Below, piece after piece: positions 8,729 to 16,972 of a stretch of DNA of 64,000 nucleotides. A program made the position numbers and the translations under genes. Source of the DNA: Streptomyces anulatus (GTDB taxonomy: Bacteria > Actinomycetota > Actinomycetes > Streptomycetales > Streptomycetaceae); assembly GCF_000721175.1 (NCBI RefSeq), contig NZ_JOEZ01000008.1:1-64000 (forward strand). Direction: 5' to 3'. Numbering within the stretch: the stretch's first letter is position 1; each line of letters starts with the position of its first letter. A model generated the notes under the pieces. It had not been told where the DNA came from. It made no database searches and was given only the letters and a program-made list of their open reading frames with translations.

Positions 8729-10417
8729 GTGGTACGGAGCAGCACGCGCGGGGAGGGGACGCGATCACGTGTCCGCCACGCTGATCAACTCGGCCGGGAC
8801 GAGAGCCTGCACGAGGGTGACGGCGACGGAGCGGGGGGCGGGGAGGGGCCGGGGACCGGCCATCGGTCGGCGAAGGGCCGACGCGGCAGCGGGGGCGGCG
8901 CCCAGGGGGCCGGCAGCCGCCGGGCCCCGAAGAGCGGCACGCGGCGCGCCCTGCGCTGGAGCGCCTCCGTGCTCGCCGTGCTGATACTCGGCACCGGCGG
9001 CGCCGGTTACCTCTACTACGAGTACCTCAACAGCAACATCAAGAAAGAGGATCTGACCCTCGGCGACAAGCAGATGGCCGACCACAAGGCCAATGCCGCC
9101 GGGCAGACCCCGCTCAACATCCTGCTCATCGGCTCCGACGCCCGGGACTCCGAGGCCAACCAGAAACTGGGCGGGGCGAAGGAGACCTTCGGAGCACCGC
9201 CGCTGGCCGATGTGCAGATGCTGCTCCACATCTCCGCGGACCGCTCCAACCTCTCCGTGATCAGCATGCCGCGCGACACCATGCTGAAGATGCCCAAGTG
9301 CACGGCCCCGGACGGCGAGGTCTTCCCGGCCAGCACCGGCGACGTGCAGACCAACGAGAGCCTGGGGCGCGGCGGTCCGGGGTGCACGGTGGCCACCTGG
9401 TACGAGCTGACCGGCATCCGGATCGACCACTTCATGATGATCGACTTCGCCGGTGTGGTGTCCATGGCCGACGCCATCGGCGGCGTCCCGGTCTGCGTCG
9501 ACGCCAACATCCGCTCGAGGAACGCCGACGGCAAGGGCTCCGGGCTGGAGCTGGAGAAGGGCACCACGTACATCCAGGGCGAGCAGGCCCTCCAGTGGCT
9601 GCGCACCCGGTACGGCTTCGAGGACAACACCGACCTCGGTCGGGCGAAGGCCCAGCACCAGTACATGAACTCCATGGTCCGCCAGCTGCGCAAGGGCACC
9701 AAGCTCACCGACCCGGCGAAGCTGACGAACCTCGCCGAGGCGGCCACCAAGGCGCTGACGGTCGACAAGGGCCTCGACACGGTCAAGAAGCTCTACGACC
9801 TGGCCGAGGAGTTCAAGAAGGTCCCCACGAAGCGCATCACGATGTCGACGATGCCCAACGTGTACGGCACCGGCTCGAACAACGGCCGGGTCTACCCGAA
9901 GGCCGGCGACGCGGAGCAGCTGTTCCGGATGGTCCGCGACGATGTGCCGCTGGACGGCAAGGCCTCCAAGCGGAAGAAGCCGGAGGAGCCCAAGGACCCG
10001 TCGGCGCCGGTCGGCGAGATCGCCGTCGCCGTACGGAACGGGACCGCCACCGACACGCTCGGACCGGCCTCGGGGCGTGCGGGGGACGTGGCGGACCAGC
10101 TGAAGGAAGCGGGGTTCGGGAGGACCACCGTCGACCCGAACAGCGTGACCGGGTCGGCACGGACGGCGATCCTGTATCCGAGCGCGGATCTGGAGGGCGA
10201 CGCGCAGGCGGTCGCCAAGGCGCTCGGGGTTCCGCTGTCGCAGGTGAAGAAGTCCACCGACGTCTCGGGGATCTCGCTCGCCGTGGGCGCGGACTGGCGC
10301 GAGGACGGGGCCTATCCGGTGTCCAAGGGCACGGAGAAGACTCCGGAGTCGGCGGGGGCCCTCAACGGCGAGGAAGAGGGGGCCTGCATGAAGGTCAACC
10401 CGAACTACACCTGGTGA
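8729..10417 (+). CDS. LCP family glycopolymer transferase 3 with LytR_C domain
   Basis: Third LCP protein, about 562 aa. A GTG at 8729 preceded by a G-rich Shine-Dalgarno-like run is preferred. ATG 8717 is the alternative and would add four residues. The N-terminal about 75 residues are Gly/Arg-rich and cytoplasmic, and the membrane segment is at about 77-98 (VLAVLILGTGGAGYLYY). The LCP core contains NILLIGSDAR, ADVQMLLHIS and SMPRDTM. A LytR_C domain (VAVRNGTATDTLG...) fills about 430-530. The gene lies only 49 bp after LCP2, so they are probably cotranscribed. A 17-bp tandem duplication spans its stop codon, and a strong hairpin terminator follows at 10458-10492. Confidence 0.92.
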   Translation: MVRSSTRGEGTRSRVRHADQLGRDESLHEGDGDGAGGGEGPGTGHRSAKGRRGSGGGAQGAGSRRAPKSGTRRALRWSASVLAVLILGTGGAGYLYYEYLNSNIKKEDLTLGDKQMADHKANAAGQTPLNILLIGSDARDSEANQKLGGAKETFGAPPLADVQMLLHISADRSNLSVISMPRDTMLKMPKCTAPDGEVFPASTGDVQTNESLGRGGPGCTVATWYELTGIRIDHFMMIDFAGVVSMADAIGGVPVCVDANIRSRNADGKGSGLELEKGTTYIQGEQALQWLRTRYGFEDNTDLGRAKAQHQYMNSMVRQLRKGTKLTDPAKLTNLAEAATKALTVDKGLDTVKKLYDLAEEFKKVPTKRITMSTMPNVYGTGSNNGRVYPKAGDAEQLFRMVRDDVPLDGKASKRKKPEEPKDPSAPVGEIAVAVRNGTATDTLGPASGRAGDVADQLKEAGFGRTTVDPNSVTGSARTAILYPSADLEGDAQAVAKALGVPLSQVKKSTDVSGISLAVGADWREDGAYPVSKGTEKTPESAGALNGEEEGACMKVNPNYTW

Positions 10418-10441
10418 CGCGCTGCACCTGGTGACGCCGTG
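10408..10441. repeat. 17-bp tandem duplication across the LCP3 stop codon
   Basis: Two adjacent 17-bp copies (10408-10424 and 10425-10441) share CACCTGGTGACGC and match at about 15 of 17 positions. The first copy contains the last codons and the TGA (10415-10417) of the third LCP gene. It is one of four stop-spanning duplications in this window. Confidence 0.85.
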
Positions 10442-10457
10442 CGGGGGGCGCACACGG

Positions 10458-10492
10458 CGAAGGTCCCCACCGCCGAGCGGTGGGGACCTTCG
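10458..10492. terminator. Bidirectional hairpin terminator between LCP3 and GT2
   Basis: Perfect 15-bp stem (CGAAGGTCCCCACCG / its complement) around a 5-nt loop, between two convergent genes. There is no long T-run, as is usual for Streptomyces terminators. Confidence 0.85.
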
Positions 10493-10504
10493 TGCGTCGT
10501 GGGC

Positions 10505-11536
10505 TCAGACGGTCTCGCTGCTGCTGCCGGTCATCGCCGGCCGACGGCTCGCGATGACCCGCCTGGCCAGGGACCGGGGGCTGGTGAGGAAGCCGAAGCC
10601 CCAGCACATGTGCATGGTCGCCAGCGCCACCGGGATCTGGGCGCGGGCCTTCAGCGAGAGGCCCTTGCCCGCGGGCAGCGACCCGGCGACGATCGCGGCC
10701 ACGTAACCGCCCGGGACGACCAGCGCCCACGGGGTGACGGCCGCGCCCAGGACCAGGCCGGCCGCGATGGCCACGACGGCGGTCGGCGGGGCCAGGTAGC
10801 GGAGGTTGATCGAGCCGGGGTGGTAGCGGGCCACGACGTGGCGCCAGCGGCCGTAGTCCTTGTACTGCTTGGCGAGCGCCTTCACCGTGGGGCGCGGGCG
10901 GTACTGCACCTTCAGTTCGGGCGAGAACCAGATCAGCCCGCCGGCCTCGCGGATGCGGAAGTTCAGCTCCCAGTCCTGGGCGCGGATGAACTCGACGTTG
11001 TAGCCGTCGGCCCGCTCCAGCGCCTCGCGGCGGAAGACGCCGAGGTAGACGGTCTCGGCCGGGCCCGCCTGACCGCCGGTGTGGAAGGCGGCGTTGCCGA
11101 CGCCGATCTTCGAGGTCATCGCGGCGGAGACGGCCTCCTCCCAGGCGTTCTCGCCCTCGGCGTGCATGATGCCGCCGACGTTCTGCGCGCCGGTCTCCTC
11201 CAGGAGGCGGACGGCGGTCGCGATGTAGTTCGGCGAGAGCATGCCGTGACCGTCCACCCGTACGACGACGGGGTGGCGGGAGGCCTTGATCGCCGCGTTG
11301 AGGGCGGCGGGGGTGCGGCCGGTGGGGTTGGGCACGGTGTGGACCCGGGGGTCCTCGGCGACCAGTTCGGCGGCGATCTCGTCCGTCCGGTCGGCGGAGG
11401 GGCCGAGCGCGATCACGACCTCCATCTCACCGGCGTACTCCTGCTCCAGGATGTGCCGGACCGAGTTCCTGAGATGGCGTTCCTCGTTGAGCACCGGCAT
11501 GATCACGGAGACGGCGGGGTACTGCGCGGCAGACAT
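10505..11536 (-). CDS. Family 2 glycosyltransferase
   Basis: GT-A fold glycosyltransferase of 343 aa that would transfer a sugar from a nucleotide-sugar to a glycan or lipid acceptor at the membrane. The start codon is placed at MSAAQYPAVSVIMPVLNEE, the canonical GT2 opening; a longer upstream frame lacks any family similarity. The nucleotide-binding strand (VSVIMPVLNE), VVRVDGHG in place of the DxD motif, and QDWELNFRIREAGG (the ED/QxxRW-like region) are visible. The C-terminal about 70 residues carry two or three hydrophobic segments that could anchor it in the membrane. Its place inside the LCP cluster suggests it builds the polymer the LCP proteins attach, but this is inference. Confidence 0.88.
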   Translation of the reverse strand: MSAAQYPAVSVIMPVLNEERHLRNSVRHILEQEYAGEMEVVIALGPSADRTDEIAAELVAEDPRVHTVPNPTGRTPAALNAAIKASRHPVVVRVDGHGMLSPNYIATAVRLLEETGAQNVGGIMHAEGENAWEEAVSAAMTSKIGVGNAAFHTGGQAGPAETVYLGVFRREALERADGYNVEFIRAQDWELNFRIREAGGLIWFSPELKVQYRPRPTVKALAKQYKDYGRWRHVVARYHPGSINLRYLAPPTAVVAIAAGLVLGAAVTPWALVVPGGYVAAIVAGSLPAGKGLSLKARAQIPVALATMHMCWGFGFLTSPRSLARRVIASRRPAMTGSSSETV

Positions 11537-11739
11537 GTGGTCCTCGGGGGGTCCTCGGGGGCGCCGGGGGTTCGCACCCCAGGGGGCGGCGTTATCCGGC
11601 CGCCACGTTACCGCGAATGGGGGACACCGGTGCGCGCCGCTGGGTCGTCGGCCGGGGTGGAGATCGTATGGACCTACCGTGTGATTGGTCCCCTCGCACC
11701 GCAGAGGTGTCTCCTTTGCACCCCGGAGGTGTCTCCCCC

Positions 11740-13245
11740 GTGCCCACACCGCAACGACCGCAGCGCCCGCCGCACCCCCGCACCACTCCCCCGCGACGCC
11801 GTGCACCCCAGGGCACCCGGCCGGTCCGCCCCCGCAAGCAGGACGAGCGGCCGCGCTGGGGCATGCGGGTGGCCACCGGTCTTTCGGTGCTGGTGCTCGG
11901 GGCGGGTGGGATCGGCCACGCCGTGGTGAGCAGCCTGGAGGGCGGGATCGGCCGGGTCGATCCGTTCAAGGACATGAAGAACCGTCCGCAGGGGGGCCAC
12001 GGCACGAATCTGCTGCTCGTCGGCACCGACGGCCGGGACACGATCACCAAGGCCGAGAAGAAGAAGTACAAGCTCGGCGGCGCGCCCTGCCACTGCACCG
12101 ACACGATGATGCTGGTCCATCTGTCGGCGGACCGGCAGCGGGCGAGCGTGGTCAGCCTCCCCCGGGACAGTTACGCGGAGATGCCCGCCCACACCGACCG
12201 CACCACGGGCAAGCACCACGAGAGTCACCCGGTGAAGCTGAACGCCGCGTACGCGGAGGGCGGGCCCACCCTGACCGTGCGGACCGTCGAGGACATGACC
12301 GGGGTGAAGGTCGACCACTATCTGGAGGTCGACTTCACCAGCTTCATGAAGACGGTCGACGCGGTCGGCGGCGTGAAGATCTGCACGGCCCGGCCGATGA
12401 AGGACTCGTACACCGGTCTGAACCTGCCCGCCGGCACCCATGAGCTGGACGGCGGCCAGGCGCTCCAGTACGTGCGCTCGCGCCATGTGGACGTGGCCTC
12501 CGACCTGGGCCGGATGGAGCGCCAGCAGAAGTTCGTGGCGGCGCTGATCAAGCAGGCGACGGGCAGCGGCGTGCTGCTGAACCCGGTGAGGTTCCAGCAG
12601 GTCGCCGCCTCGGCGCTCGGCTCGGTCCGGGCCGACACGGGCTTCGGTACGGAGCAGATGCTGGCGCTCGGCAAGGCGATGAAGGACTTCGGCCCGGCCT
12701 CGGCGGAATTCGCCTCCGTGCCCATCGGCAACCCCAGCTTCCTGGTCAAGGGCATCGGCTCCACGGTGCAGTGGGACGCGAAGAAGTCGAAGAAGCTGTT
12801 CCAGGCGCTGCGCGAGGACAAGCCGCTGGCCCCGGCGAAGCCGAAGCCCGCGGCCGGTCCGGAGCAGCCTCCGGCCACGCTCGTGGACGTGGCGCCGAAG
12901 GAGGTCCGGGTGCAGGTCTACAACGGGACCCCGAAGGACGGCCTCGGCGGGACCGTGGACGAGGCGCTGCGGGCCACCGGCTTCACCACCAACGAGGCCC
13001 CGCTCAACGGGGAGCTGCGGGATCTGAAGCGGACGCTCGTGGAGTACGACCCGCGCTGGGACCGCTCGGCGAAGTCCCTGGCCACCGCCCTGCCCGGGAG
13101 CGAGCTGAAGGCGGTGAAGGGCCAGGGCCCGCAGATGAAGGTGACGGTGGGTTCGGACTTCACGAAGGTGCAGCGGGTGAAGGCGGAGAGCCGGCAGACG
13201 GGCGAGTTCTCCACGGTGACGGGCGACGAGGTGGTGTGCCCGTAG
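11740..13245 (+). CDS. LCP family glycopolymer transferase 4 with LytR_C domain
   Basis: Fourth LCP protein, 501 aa, beginning at GTG 11740 eight bases after a GGAGG box. The frame is open further upstream, but that part is proline/arginine noise without a ribosome-binding site. A cytoplasmic Pro/Arg-rich tail (1-41) is followed by a membrane segment (about 42-63). The LCP domain has NLLLVGTDGRD, TDTMMLVHLS and SLPRDSY, with the conserved late motif DHYLEVDF..F. The LytR_C domain covers about 385-475 (VRVQVYNGTPKDGLG). It is divergent from the glycosyltransferase, with about 200 bp of shared promoter region. It converges on the thioesterase gene through the 30-bp repeat array. Confidence 0.92.
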   Translation: MPTPQRPQRPPHPRTTPPRRRAPQGTRPVRPRKQDERPRWGMRVATGLSVLVLGAGGIGHAVVSSLEGGIGRVDPFKDMKNRPQGGHGTNLLLVGTDGRDTITKAEKKKYKLGGAPCHCTDTMMLVHLSADRQRASVVSLPRDSYAEMPAHTDRTTGKHHESHPVKLNAAYAEGGPTLTVRTVEDMTGVKVDHYLEVDFTSFMKTVDAVGGVKICTARPMKDSYTGLNLPAGTHELDGGQALQYVRSRHVDVASDLGRMERQQKFVAALIKQATGSGVLLNPVRFQQVAASALGSVRADTGFGTEQMLALGKAMKDFGPASAEFASVPIGNPSFLVKGIGSTVQWDAKKSKKLFQALREDKPLAPAKPKPAAGPEQPPATLVDVAPKEVRVQVYNGTPKDGLGGTVDEALRATGFTTNEAPLNGELRDLKRTLVEYDPRWDRSAKSLATALPGSELKAVKGQGPQMKVTVGSDFTKVQRVKAESRQTGEFSTVTGDEVVCP

Positions 13246-13250
13246 CCGGT

Positions 13251-13370
13251 GATCCGGCGACCGCACGGGGCTGTACCGGTCACCCGGCGACCGCACAGGG
13301 CTGTCTCAGTCACCCGGCGACCGCACGGGGCTGTCTCAGTCACCCGGCGACCGCACGGGGCTGTCTCAGT
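13251..13370. repeat. Four 30-bp tandem repeats spanning the thioesterase stop codon
   Basis: Four head-to-tail units of exactly 30 bp (13251-13280, 13281-13310, 13311-13340, 13341-13370). Units 3 and 4 are identical, unit 2 differs by one base, and unit 1 is diverged at both ends. Each of units 2-4 ends in CTGTCTCAGT, which holds the reverse complement of the thioesterase stop codon (13366-13368 in unit 4). It fills almost the whole gap between two convergent genes. There are no spacers, so it is not a CRISPR array. Confidence 0.95.
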
Positions 13371-13914
13371 CGTCGATGCCGTCGGCGGCGCGCTTCTCGC
13401 GCAGTTCCTTGATCGCACGGCGGCGGGCGAGCCGGTGGGTGCGCCGGATCTGCGCCTCCTGGTAGCGCCGGTTGTCGCGCTCGGTCTCGGGGATCACCGG
13501 CGGTACGCGGCGCGGCTTGCCGTCCCCGTCGACGGCGGCGAAGACCAGATAGGCGCTGCCGACCTGCTGGGCGGGGGTCGACTCGTTCCAGCGTTCGGCC
13601 ATCACGCGGACGCCGACCTCCATGGAGGAGCGGCCGGTCCAGTTGACCTGCGCGCGTACGTGAACGAGGTCACCGACCCTGACGGGCTCCAGGAAGACCA
13701 TCTCGTCCATGGAGGCGGTCACGGCGGGCCCGCCGGAGTGCCGGCCGGCCACCGCGCCCGCGGCGTCGTCGACCAGTTTCATGATCACGCCACCGTGCAC
13801 CGTGCCGAGGAGGTTGGTGTCGTTGCCGGTCATGATGTGGCTGAGGGTGGTCCGGGACGCCGCGGTCGGCTTGCCCGTAATCTCGCCCTCCGGGCGGGTG
13901 GCCTGATCTGTCAT
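13366..13914 (-). CDS. Acyl-CoA thioesterase (hotdog fold, cytosolic type)
   Basis: Hydrolyses acyl-CoA to free fatty acid and CoA in the cytoplasm. The 182-aa protein contains one hotdog domain, with the characteristic N(D)TNLLGTVHGGVIMKLVDDAAG stretch near residues 32-52 carrying the catalytic Asn/Asp region, and VFLEPVRVGDLV in the central helix-strand. The C-terminal tail is very basic (RRTHRLARRRAIKELREKR). ATG 13914 (MTDQAT) is preferred over the ATG three codons earlier. Its presence inside an LCP cluster is probably positional. The stop codon lies within a four-copy 30-bp repeat. Confidence 0.88.
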   Translation of the reverse strand: MTDQATRPEGEITGKPTAASRTTLSHIMTGNDTNLLGTVHGGVIMKLVDDAAGAVAGRHSGGPAVTASMDEMVFLEPVRVGDLVHVRAQVNWTGRSSMEVGVRVMAERWNESTPAQQVGSAYLVFAAVDGDGKPRRVPPVIPETERDNRRYQEAQIRRTHRLARRRAIKELREKRAADGIDD

Positions 13915-14031
13915 ACAGTCCACCTTATGCGGGGGCCCGCGTCACGCGGAATGCATCAGGTTCGCAACAGCCCTGGTGCGATTTCCCTTACACCCTGTAA
14001 TAGCTGTGGGCCGGGACGGCACACTGTTCGG

Positions 14032-15357
14032 ATGAACGATTGGCCCGATCGACGGACCGGCGACCGCAGCGAGCGCTACGGGCGGGGCAGTGCCAGCCCC
14101 CAGCCCGAGAGTGCGCGGGCGATGCCGCACATCCAGCGCCGCCCGGCCCCGCCGCAGAGGCCTCAGGTCCCGCCGCAGAGGCCGCAGACCCCGCCGCAGA
14201 GCCATGGGTACGACGACCGCCACCAGGACGGCGGCTACGGCAACAGCCCCGACCCCGGTTACGACAGCGGCTACAACACGGGCCAGGTCTACGGCTCGGG
14301 CAGCGGCGGATCCGACGGCCGGGGCGGCGGCGGCCGTCGCGGCGGCGGTGACGGGGGTTACGTCCAGGGCGGCCCGGCACCGGACTGGCGCCGCCGGATC
14401 AAGCTCGGCGCGCTGACCCTGGTGGTCGTGGTGCTCGCGGTCTCGATCTCGACGTACTTCTGGGCCGACTCGAAGCTGAAGCGCGAGGTGGACCTCGCGA
14501 AGGTCATCGAACGGCCGGAGTCCGGCGACGGCACGAACTACCTGATCGTCGGGTCCGACAGCCGCGAGGGCATGTCGGACGAGGAGAAGAAGCGGCTGCG
14601 CACCGGTTCCGCCGAGGGCAAGCGCACCGACTCGATGATGATCCTGCACGACGGCTCCAGCGGCCCGACGCTGATCTCGCTGCCGCGCGACTCCAACGTC
14701 GAGATCCCGTCCTTCAAGGGCTCGGAGTCCGGGAAGATGTTCCAGGGCACCGGCCGGCAGGTGAAGCTGAACGCCGCCTACGCCGAGGACGGCCCCGAAC
14801 TGCTGGTCCGTACGGTCGAGTTCAACACCGGCCTGCGCATCGACCACTACGTCGAGATCGGCTTCGGCGGCTTCGCGAAGATCGTGGACGCGATCGGCGG
14901 GGTCGAGCTGGACATCCCGAAGGCCTTCAAGGACAAGAAGTCCGGAGCCGACTTCCAGGCGGGCAAGCAGACGCTGAACGGCGAGCAGTCACTGGCCTTC
15001 GTCCGTACCCGCTACGCGCTACCGGGCAGCGACCTGGACCGTACGAAGAACCAGCAGAAGTTCCTCGCGGCACTGGCGAGCCAGACGGCGACCCCGTCCA
15101 CGATCATCAACCCGTTCAAGCTGTACCCGACGCTGGGCGCGGGCCTGGACACGCTGATCGTGGACAAGGACATGTCGCTCTGGTCGCTGGCCAACATGTT
15201 CTTCGCGATGAAGGGCGTCACGGGCGGCGAGGGCACGTCGATGAACATGCCGATCTCGGGCACCACCGGCTCCAACCTGGTCTGGGACAAGGCCAAGGTG
15301 AAGCAGCTGGTGCAGCAGCTGAACAACGACGAGAAGGTCACGGTCAAGGGCAACTGA
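14032..15357 (+). CDS. LCP family glycopolymer transferase 5 (short, no LytR_C)
   Basis: Fifth LCP protein, 441 aa. The true start is taken as ATG 14032 (MNDWPDRR). Residues 1-120 form a disordered cytoplasmic tail with three PPQRPQ-type repeats (about 39-55) and long Gly/Tyr/Asp-rich stretches. The membrane segment is about 124-145. The LCP domain starts at NYLIVGSDSRE and shows TDSMMILHD, SLPRDSNVEIP and NAAYAEDGP. No LytR_C follows, as in LCP1. Upstream it is divergent from the thioesterase (117 bp). Downstream it ends 50 bp before a 15-bp-stem terminator. Confidence 0.93.
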   Translation: MNDWPDRRTGDRSERYGRGSASPQPESARAMPHIQRRPAPPQRPQVPPQRPQTPPQSHGYDDRHQDGGYGNSPDPGYDSGYNTGQVYGSGSGGSDGRGGGGRRGGGDGGYVQGGPAPDWRRRIKLGALTLVVVVLAVSISTYFWADSKLKREVDLAKVIERPESGDGTNYLIVGSDSREGMSDEEKKRLRTGSAEGKRTDSMMILHDGSSGPTLISLPRDSNVEIPSFKGSESGKMFQGTGRQVKLNAAYAEDGPELLVRTVEFNTGLRIDHYVEIGFGGFAKIVDAIGGVELDIPKAFKDKKSGADFQAGKQTLNGEQSLAFVRTRYALPGSDLDRTKNQQKFLAALASQTATPSTIINPFKLYPTLGAGLDTLIVDKDMSLWSLANMFFAMKGVTGGEGTSMNMPISGTTGSNLVWDKAKVKQLVQQLNNDEKVTVKGN

Positions 15358-15407
15358 GGCCCGATGCGCATCACGCGCTCGACGCGCACGACCGCGAACC
15401 GGGACCG

Positions 15408-15451
15408 CCGAGCGCGCTCAGCCGCCCATCGGGGCCGCTGAGCGCGCTCGG
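15408..15451. terminator. Bidirectional hairpin terminator after LCP5
   Basis: Perfect 15-bp inverted repeat (CCGAGCGCGCTCAGC / complement) with a 14-nt loop, between convergent LCP5 and the DUF397 gene. Each arm itself contains the 10-bp palindrome GAGCGCGCTC, so a cruciform or a protein-binding role is also conceivable. Confidence 0.85.
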
Positions 15452-15475
15452 GCCGTGCGGGGTGGTGCGTGGGCG

Positions 15476-15682
15476 TCAGCTGCCGGAGGCGTACGGGACG
15501 AAGTCCGCCCAGGCGGCGGGGGTGAAGCCGAGCGGAGACCTGGCGAGGTCCTTGGAGTCGCGGACGTACACAGTGCTGCGGGCGGCGGCGACCTCGACGC
15601 ATTCGGGGCCGTCGTTGCTGCTGTAGCTGCTCTTGAACCACTCCAGGGCGGAGCCGTCTCCGCTCGGGGCTATGCGTGTCAT
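15476..15682 (-). CDS. DUF397 domain protein
   Basis: Small 68-aa protein of the DUF397 family ([18 protein letters not shown]...VYVRDSKD...[11 protein letters not shown]). DUF397 proteins are abundant in Streptomyces and nearly always pair with an Scr1-type Xre regulator, as here: its start overlaps the regulator's stop by 4 bp (ATGA). Members of such pairs are reported to bind and antagonise the regulator, in the manner of BldB-like or WhiJ-linked small proteins. That role here is inferred from the pairing. Confidence 0.9.
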   Translation of the reverse strand: MTRIAPSGDGSALEWFKSSYSSNDGPECVEVAAARSTVYVRDSKDLARSPLGFTPAAWADFVPYASGS

Positions 15683-16590
15683 GTCTCTCCCAGCACTTTC
15701 TCGACGAAGGCCAGCGATTCCCGGGGAGTGAGACCCTGGGCCCGGACGAGACCGAGCCGCTGCTCCAGGATCCGGATTTCCTTGGGGTCGAAGGTCAGGC
15801 GGTTGAACAACTGCCCCTCCCAGTGTCCCACCGCCGTTCCGTCCTTGAACTTGAGGAGCTGGAGCTGACCTCCCATCCCGGCGTGGTCCTCCCGGTCGGT
15901 CGGCATCACCTGGATCTCGACGTTCCGCAACTGCCCCAGTTCCAGAAGGTGTTCGAGCTGGCGGCGCAGCACCGCACGTCCGCCGAGCGGTCGTCGGATC
16001 GTCACCTCCTCCTGGACGAAGGTGAGCATGGTTAATGGCTTCCGCCGGAAGATCTCCTGTCGCGCCATGCGTGCCGCGACGTACCGTTCGACCTCGTCTG
16101 GACCGAACGCCGGCCGCCGCATCTCATAGAGCGCGCGGGCGTATTCAGCGGTCTGGAGAAGCCCGTGCACGTTGTGATTACCGTACGCGCCGAGCTCGAC
16201 CGCTTCCCGTTCGAGCTTGGCAAGGTCTTTCACCTTCTTCGGGTAACGGGCCTCCGCCACGTCCTGCTTCATCGCGGAGATCTTGCCGCGCGCACCCACG
16301 ACCCTGTCCGTAGCGTCCAGGAACTCCGGCTTGGGAATGCGTCGTCCGCCCTCGACCTTGAAGACGAGGTTCTCGCTGTACCCGATGGCCGCGCCCAGCT
16401 CGGCGGCGCGCAGCCCCGCCGCCTCCCGCCAGAGTTTGATCTGCCGCCCCACGGCGGCCATGACCGCGCTCGAATCGTCGGCCGGATCGATGTCGAGGTC
16501 GAGATCCGGCTCGGACACGCTCTCGTCCGCCGCTGCTCCCGCTTCCATTTTGTGCGCTGCCGCGCCGCGCCTGCCGTCTTCGTCAGCCAT
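15679..16590 (-). CDS. Xre-family regulator with DUF5753 (Scr1/WhiJ-like), TTA-containing
   Basis: Transcriptional regulator of 303 aa. After an acidic N-terminal extension (about 1-35) comes a helix-turn-helix ([19 protein letters not shown]...[19 protein letters not shown], about 45-95). DUF5753 then runs to the C-terminus ([13 protein letters not shown]...LRHVEIQVMP-like region). The start MADEDG is preferred; an upstream ATG adds 15 non-conserved residues. It is translationally coupled to the DUF397 gene. Codon 186 is TTA (16033-16035), which makes translation depend on the bldA tRNA-Leu(UAA), so the pair is probably active in late growth or development. Two nested hairpins lie just upstream (16664-16737). 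Confidence 0.9.
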   Translation of the reverse strand: MADEDGRRGAAAHKMEAGAAADESVSEPDLDLDIDPADDSSAVMAAVGRQIKLWREAAGLRAAELGAAIGYSENLVFKVEGGRRIPKPEFLDATDRVVGARGKISAMKQDVAEARYPKKVKDLAKLEREAVELGAYGNHNVHGLLQTAEYARALYEMRRPAFGPDEVERYVAARMARQEIFRRKPLTMLTFVQEEVTIRRPLGGRAVLRRQLEHLLELGQLRNVEIQVMPTDREDHAGMGGQLQLLKFKDGTAVGHWEGQLFNRLTFDPKEIRILEQRLGLVRAQGLTPRESLAFVEKVLGET

Positions 16591-16663
16591 GGTGCGCAGC
16601 GTAGGGACGGCGGGCCGCAACAAGGGTCGGATCACCGGAAATCCACCCGAATTCGCTGCTCAC

Positions 16664-16737
16664 ACCGGGTCGTGGCGCGTCACGACCCGGTCGCGGTCCA
16701 CCGGGTCGTGGCCTACCGCGACCCGGTGGACCGCGAC
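16664..16737. promoter_or_regulatory. Two overlapping, mutually exclusive inverted repeats in a divergent promoter region
   Basis: The 382-bp gap 16591-16972 between divergent regulators holds no gene. At 16664-16691 there is an 11-bp perfect hairpin (ACCGGGTCGTG, 6-nt loop). At 16690-16737 there is a 19-bp hairpin (arms 16690-16708 and 16719-16737). The two share two bases, and the motif CACCGGGTCGTGG occurs in both left arms, so arms can re-pair. Either operators for the Xre protein or an attenuator on its leader RNA would fit. Confidence 0.6.
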
Positions 16738-16972
16738 ATCAAGTACTTAAAGAACCAAGAGAAATCACCCAACCCCACCCCACCCGATCCCGATGGTCAG
16801 CCGCAGGAGGGGCTGGTCACTCACACGGGTGAGGTTTGCCAACTGAGCTGGATTTCGTACCGGTTGGCAGGCATATGCTCACGCTGACCGCAACCCCAGA
16901 CATGAGACGGCCCCCGCCGGGACGGCAATCCCGGGCGAGGACCTGACCACCAAGGAAGGCACAAACTTCCCG

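Noticed and set aside
13251..13370. Regular 30-bp repeats resembling a CRISPR array
   Set aside because: The units are directly adjacent with no spacers, one end overlaps a coding stop, and no cas gene is present.
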